The position numbers were made by a program, and so were the translations under genes. The notes beneath the pieces are model-generated. The model worked only from the letters and a program-made list of their open reading frames with translations. It searched no databases and was not told the origin of the DNA. Of a DNA stretch of 8,432 nucleotides, positions 6,026-8,432 are shown piece by piece; position 1 is the stretch's first letter; every line of letters begins with the position of its first letter. The stretch lies in NCBI GenBank assembly GCA_025451425.1, contig JANWKK010000016.1:1-8432 (forward strand). The letters run 5' to 3'. The stretch is from Gemmatimonadaceae bacterium (GTDB lineage Bacteria; Gemmatimonadota; Gemmatimonadetes; Gemmatimonadales; Gemmatimonadaceae).

Positions 6026-6514
6026 ATGGCAGCGGTTGACTATTTCCTCAAGATCGACGGCATCGCCGGCGAGTCGCAGGACAGCAAGCACAAGGACGAG
6101 ATCGAGCTCCAGAGCTGGAGCTGGGGCGAGCAGAACATCGGGTCGCACGCGGTTGGCGCTGGCGGTGGTGCCGGAAAAGTCCAGATGCAGGACTTCCACT
6201 TCGTCATGACCGAGAACAAGGCGTCGCCAATACTCATGCTCGCCTGCGCTGGCGGCGATCACATCAAGAAGGCACAGCTCACCTGCCGCAAAGCGGGTAA
6301 GGATCAGCAGGAATTCCTCGTGATCAAATTCACGGATCTGCTGGTCAGCTCCTTCCAGACGGGTGGCAGCGCGCACGGCGACGTCGTTCCGTCGAATCAG
6401 ATTTCGCTCAACTTCAGCAAGATCGAGTACGAGTACAAGCCGCAGAAGGCGGACGGCACGCTCGATTCGCCAGCGAAGGCTGGCTGGGACGTGAAGGCCA
6501 ACAAGAAGGTCTGA
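6026..6514 (+). CDS. hcp: T6SS tube protein Hcp (TssD)
   Basis: This 162-residue Hcp1-family protein is of normal family size. Hexameric Hcp rings stack into the inner tube that is propelled out of the cell, and Hcp can carry small effectors in its lumen. Features seen: 'MAAVDYFLKIDGIAGESQDS' at the N-terminus, the family-typical 'IELQSWSWGEQN' (26-37), a Gly-rich loop 'GAGGGAGKVQMQDFHFVM' (44-61), 'ASPILMLACAGGDHIKKAQL' (66-85), 'CRKAGKDQQEFLVIKFTDLL' (87-106) and the closing strands 'NQISLNFSKIEYEYKPQ' (124-140). There is no signal peptide, as expected for a T6SS substrate, and no C-terminal effector extension. It is isolated from its neighbours by 185 nt upstream and 116 nt downstream, both holding hairpins, which suggests its mRNA level is set separately. 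The start was chosen from the GGAG and the conserved N-terminus. Confidence 0.96.
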   Translation: MAAVDYFLKIDGIAGESQDSKHKDEIELQSWSWGEQNIGSHAVGAGGGAGKVQMQDFHFVMTENKASPILMLACAGGDHIKKAQLTCRKAGKDQQEFLVIKFTDLLVSSFQTGGSAHGDVVPSNQISLNFSKIEYEYKPQKADGTLDSPAKAGWDVKANKKV

Positions 6515-6537
6515 CTTTCATCCCGCTGTTGCAAACA

Positions 6538-6564
6538 GGCGCCGGCTCGGTTTCGGCCGGCGCC
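6538..6564 (+). terminator. First GC hairpin downstream of hcp
   Basis: GGCGCCGGC (6538-6546) and GCCGGCGCC (6556-6564) form a perfect 9-bp stem with a 9-nt loop, starting 24 nt after the hcp stop. No T-run follows, so alone it is more likely a 3'-end stabiliser or one half of a tandem terminator. Confidence 0.5.
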
Positions 6565-6571
6565 GAGCGAA

Positions 6572-6604
6572 CCGGCCGCCGCCAACGGCGGCCGGCTTGG
6601 TTTT
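6572..6604 (+). terminator. Probable rho-independent terminator after hcp
   Basis: CCGGCCGCCG (6572-6581) and CGGCGGCCGG (6586-6595) pair perfectly over 10 bp with a CCAA loop. Two A-T pairs can extend the stem across a bulged C, and TTGGTTTT (6597-6604) follows. This is the best terminator candidate in the window. It ends 26 nt before tagJ, so tagJ and tssA would depend on read-through or a hidden promoter. Confidence 0.65.
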
Positions 6605-6630
6605 CCGCTCCTTCGTTCACGCCTACGACA

Positions 6631-7350
6631 ATGACTCCTCGCGATCTTCTGCAGGCCGGCAAGCTGGACGAAGCCATCGACGCATTGAGCGCCGAGCTCC
6701 GTGACAATCCCACGGACACACGCCGGCGGACGTTCCTGTTCGAGCTCCTCTGCTTCGCCGGCAAATACGATCGCGCCGAGAAGCAACTCGGCGTCGTTGG
6801 CCAGGGGAGCAAGGAAGCGGAGATGGGTGCGCTGCTCTATCACAGCGCCCTTCACGCCGAACGGATGCGACAGCAAATGTTCGAGGCGAAGAGCTTTCCG
6901 CTCACCACGCCGCCAAAGCCGGTTTCGGGAACACTCAACGGTCAGCCGTTCGAATCACTCACTGACGCCGACCCACGCATTGGAGCACGTCTCGAGCTTT
7001 TTGCCGCCGGCCAATACACCTGGCTGCCGTTCGAGCATATCACGTCAGTCCAGATGCTTCCACCAAAGCGGCTCCGTGATATGCTCTGGGCGCCAGCGAT
7101 AGTACGGCCCTCGGAAAGCTTCCGCGGCATGGAGATGGGCGAAGTCATCCTCCCAGCGATCGCGCCACTCACTTGGCGCCACGCCGATGGTCCCGTGCGT
7201 CTCGGTCGCGTGACGCAGTGGGAGGTCCTCGAAGACGATACCGAAGCGCCGATCGGTCAAAAGCTGCTGCTCGTGGATGGCGAGGACTTTCCCATCCTCG
7301 AAGTACGCGAGCTCACGATCAACTCCTCCGTACCAACTACCGCTGATTGA
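6631..7350 (+). CDS. tagJ: T6SS accessory protein TagJ (ImpE/SciE family)
   Basis: This 239-residue cytoplasmic protein is slightly shorter than most TagJ/ImpE proteins. The N-terminal ~90 residues form TPR-like helices ('LLQAGKLDEAIDALSAELRD', 6-25; 'RRTFLFELLCFAGKYDRAEK', 32-51). The C-terminal part is the family-typical SciE domain, with 'VSGTLNGQPFESLTDADPRI' (98-117), 'LELFAAGQYTWLPFEHI' (121-137), 'PPKRLRDMLWAPAIV' (144-158) and 'GEVILPAIAPLTW' (170-182). In studied systems TagJ/HsiE binds TssB and the ClpV ATPase, linking contracted sheath to disassembly and marking one T6SS class; this is family knowledge, and clpV is not in the window. The ATG at 6631 matches the family N-terminus but has no visible Shine-Dalgarno. 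A TTG at 6529 would place the start inside the hairpins and is unlikely. It ends 8 nt before tssA. Confidence 0.93.
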   Translation: MTPRDLLQAGKLDEAIDALSAELRDNPTDTRRRTFLFELLCFAGKYDRAEKQLGVVGQGSKEAEMGALLYHSALHAERMRQQMFEAKSFPLTTPPKPVSGTLNGQPFESLTDADPRIGARLELFAAGQYTWLPFEHITSVQMLPPKRLRDMLWAPAIVRPSESFRGMEMGEVILPAIAPLTWRHADGPVRLGRVTQWEVLEDDTEAPIGQKLLLVDGEDFPILEVRELTINSSVPTTAD

Positions 7351-7358
7351 GTCTTTCC

Positions 7359-8432
7359 ATGTCGCTGCGTGACGAGCTCCTAACCCCCATTGCTGGCAGC
7401 AACCCCGCTGGTGTCGAGCTGCGCTCCGATCCTGTCTACGACAAGATCAAATTCGCTCGGCGCGAGGATGACGAGATGCCGCAAGGCGGTTGGGAGGCGG
7501 AGCGCAAGACCGCGGATTGGTCGCAGGTCATCAAGCTCACGAGAGACGCGATCGCGAACAAATCAAAGGACCTGCAGCTCGCCGTCTGGATGGCGGAGGC
7601 GCTCCTGGTCCGCGAAGGCTTCGCCGGCTTCCGGAACGCGCTGGACACCATTGTCGGGCTTCTCGAGCAGCACTGGGACCACCTCTATCCGGAAATCGAC
7701 GAAGGCGACACCGAGGCGCGTTCGAACACGCTTGGCGCGTTAGGCGGCGCGAAGATGGCGGTACGAGTGCGCCGTCTGCCGCTCGACAAAGTTGGCCACA
7801 CCCTCGGTCAAATTCAGCAGGCTAGTCGCGTTCCAACCGAGGTCGAGGCCGCAAACGATTCTGCGAGTGCTGAGCTCCGTCAATCACTCGTTGCGGAGGG
7901 CAAGGCGACGCCGGAAGACGTCGAGAGTGCCTTTCGCGCGACGCCGAAGCCCTGGCTCAAGGCGCTCGTCGCCGACATCGACGGCTGCCTCGAGCTGCTT
8001 CAAAATCTCGACGAGATTTCGGCAGAGCGCTTCCCCGTGGACGGGCCGAGCTACAGGGATCTCCGCGACGCGCTCGAAGAGGTTCAACGCACGGCCAAGC
8101 AGCTACTCAAGAGAAAGCTCGAGGTCGATCCAGATCCCATCGAGCTGGTGACGGAATCGGCCCCGGTCAGTGTGCCAGAAGGCGTTGTCCTTCCGGGCTC
8201 CGTCGGCGTACAGATGTCGGCGACGCCGACGTCGCGTGAAGACGCTGGCAATCGCGTCGCCGCGAGTGCGAAGTATCTGCGACAGGCCGATCCGACGAAT
8301 CCCGCTGCGTACTTGCTGCTCCGTGGCTTTCGCTGGGGCGAGCTCCGTGCGTCCGGCGCGTCACCCGACCCGCGTCTGCTCGAGGCGCCACCGACGGCGA
8401 CGCGCACGCAGCTCAAGTCACTCTTGCTCGAC
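7359..8432 (+). CDS. tssA: T6SS protein TssA (ImpA family), 3' end outside window
   Basis: The frame is open from the ATG at 7359 to the last base, giving 358 residues without a stop. Residues ~8-125 are an ImpA N-terminal domain: 'LLTPIAGSNPAGVELRSDPV' (7-26), 'FARREDDEMPQGGW' (32-45), 'DWSQVIKLTRDAIANKSKDL' (53-72), 'WMAEALLVREGFAGF' (77-91) and 'HWDHLYPEID' (105-114). A helical middle region (~130-255) follows, then a linker (~258-295). The segment starting 'YLRQADPTNPAAYLLLRGFR' (306-325) resembles the start of the VasJ-type C-terminal domain of long TssA proteins. TssA acts at the baseplate and/or distal sheath end during tube and sheath assembly; which subclass this is cannot be settled without the C-terminus. 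It starts 8 nt after tagJ with no clear Shine-Dalgarno, so it is probably translated by coupling. Confidence 0.93.
   Translation, partial: MSLRDELLTPIAGSNPAGVELRSDPVYDKIKFARREDDEMPQGGWEAERKTADWSQVIKLTRDAIANKSKDLQLAVWMAEALLVREGFAGFRNALDTIVGLLEQHWDHLYPEIDEGDTEARSNTLGALGGAKMAVRVRRLPLDKVGHTLGQIQQASRVPTEVEAANDSASAELRQSLVAEGKATPEDVESAFRATPKPWLKALVADIDGCLELLQNLDEISAERFPVDGPSYRDLRDALEEVQRTAKQLLKRKLEVDPDPIELVTESAPVSVPEGVVLPGSVGVQMSATPTSREDAGNRVAASAKYLRQADPTNPAAYLLLRGFRWGELRASGASPDPRLLEAPPTATRTQLKSLLLD

Noticed and set aside
1..8432. CRISPR array, tRNA, rRNA or insertion sequence
   Set aside because: No regularly spaced direct repeats, no tRNA- or rRNA-like stretches and no transposase reading frame or terminal repeats were seen.

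Overview
The window is a GC-rich (roughly 63% by eye) bacterial segment in which every gene I accept reads on the + strand. It carries the upstream end of a type VI secretion system (T6SS) locus. The organism cannot be named from the sequence. High GC, Arg/Ala-rich proteins, a tssB-tssC-hcp-tagJ-tssA order and a tssBC-like fusion gene next to methyltransferases suggest a non-proteobacterial or deeply branching Gram-negative, such as Gemmatimonadota, Acidobacteriota or Myxococcota. That is a weak guess.

Region 1 (1-3576) is an unusual three-gene block. It starts with the 3' end of a protein resembling methyltransferases with a methyltransferase-regulatory domain (1-438). Next is a 487-residue protein in which a TssB-like segment is fused to a TssC-like segment that stops before the last ~120 TssC residues (522-1985). 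It overlaps by 17 nt a 535-residue class I SAM-dependent methyltransferase with a PrmC/'MTS'-like core, an HPPY catalytic motif and a C-terminal winged-helix-like tail (1969-3576). A divergent sheath-like protein between two methyltransferases is the most interesting part of the window.

Region 2 (3577-3841) is a 265-bp spacer with a plausible sigma70-type promoter whose -35 box lies in a small inverted repeat.

Region 3 (3842-8432) is canonical T6SS: tssB (sheath small subunit) overlapping tssC (sheath large subunit) by 8 nt, a 185-nt gap with a long hairpin, hcp (inner tube), two strong GC hairpins of which the second looks like a rho-independent terminator, tagJ (accessory protein linking sheath and ClpV), and the 5' part of tssA, cut by the window end. 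Hcp rings form the tube, TssB/TssC the contractile sheath around it, TssA assists baseplate and tube/sheath priming, and TagJ takes part in sheath recycling. Baseplate, membrane-complex, ClpV and VgrG genes are not in the window and presumably lie outside it.

The hairpins on both sides of hcp suggest that its transcript is processed or attenuated separately, which would fit the high Hcp demand of these systems. The octamer CGTTAGGC occurs four times, always on the + strand, and may be an over-represented genomic word.
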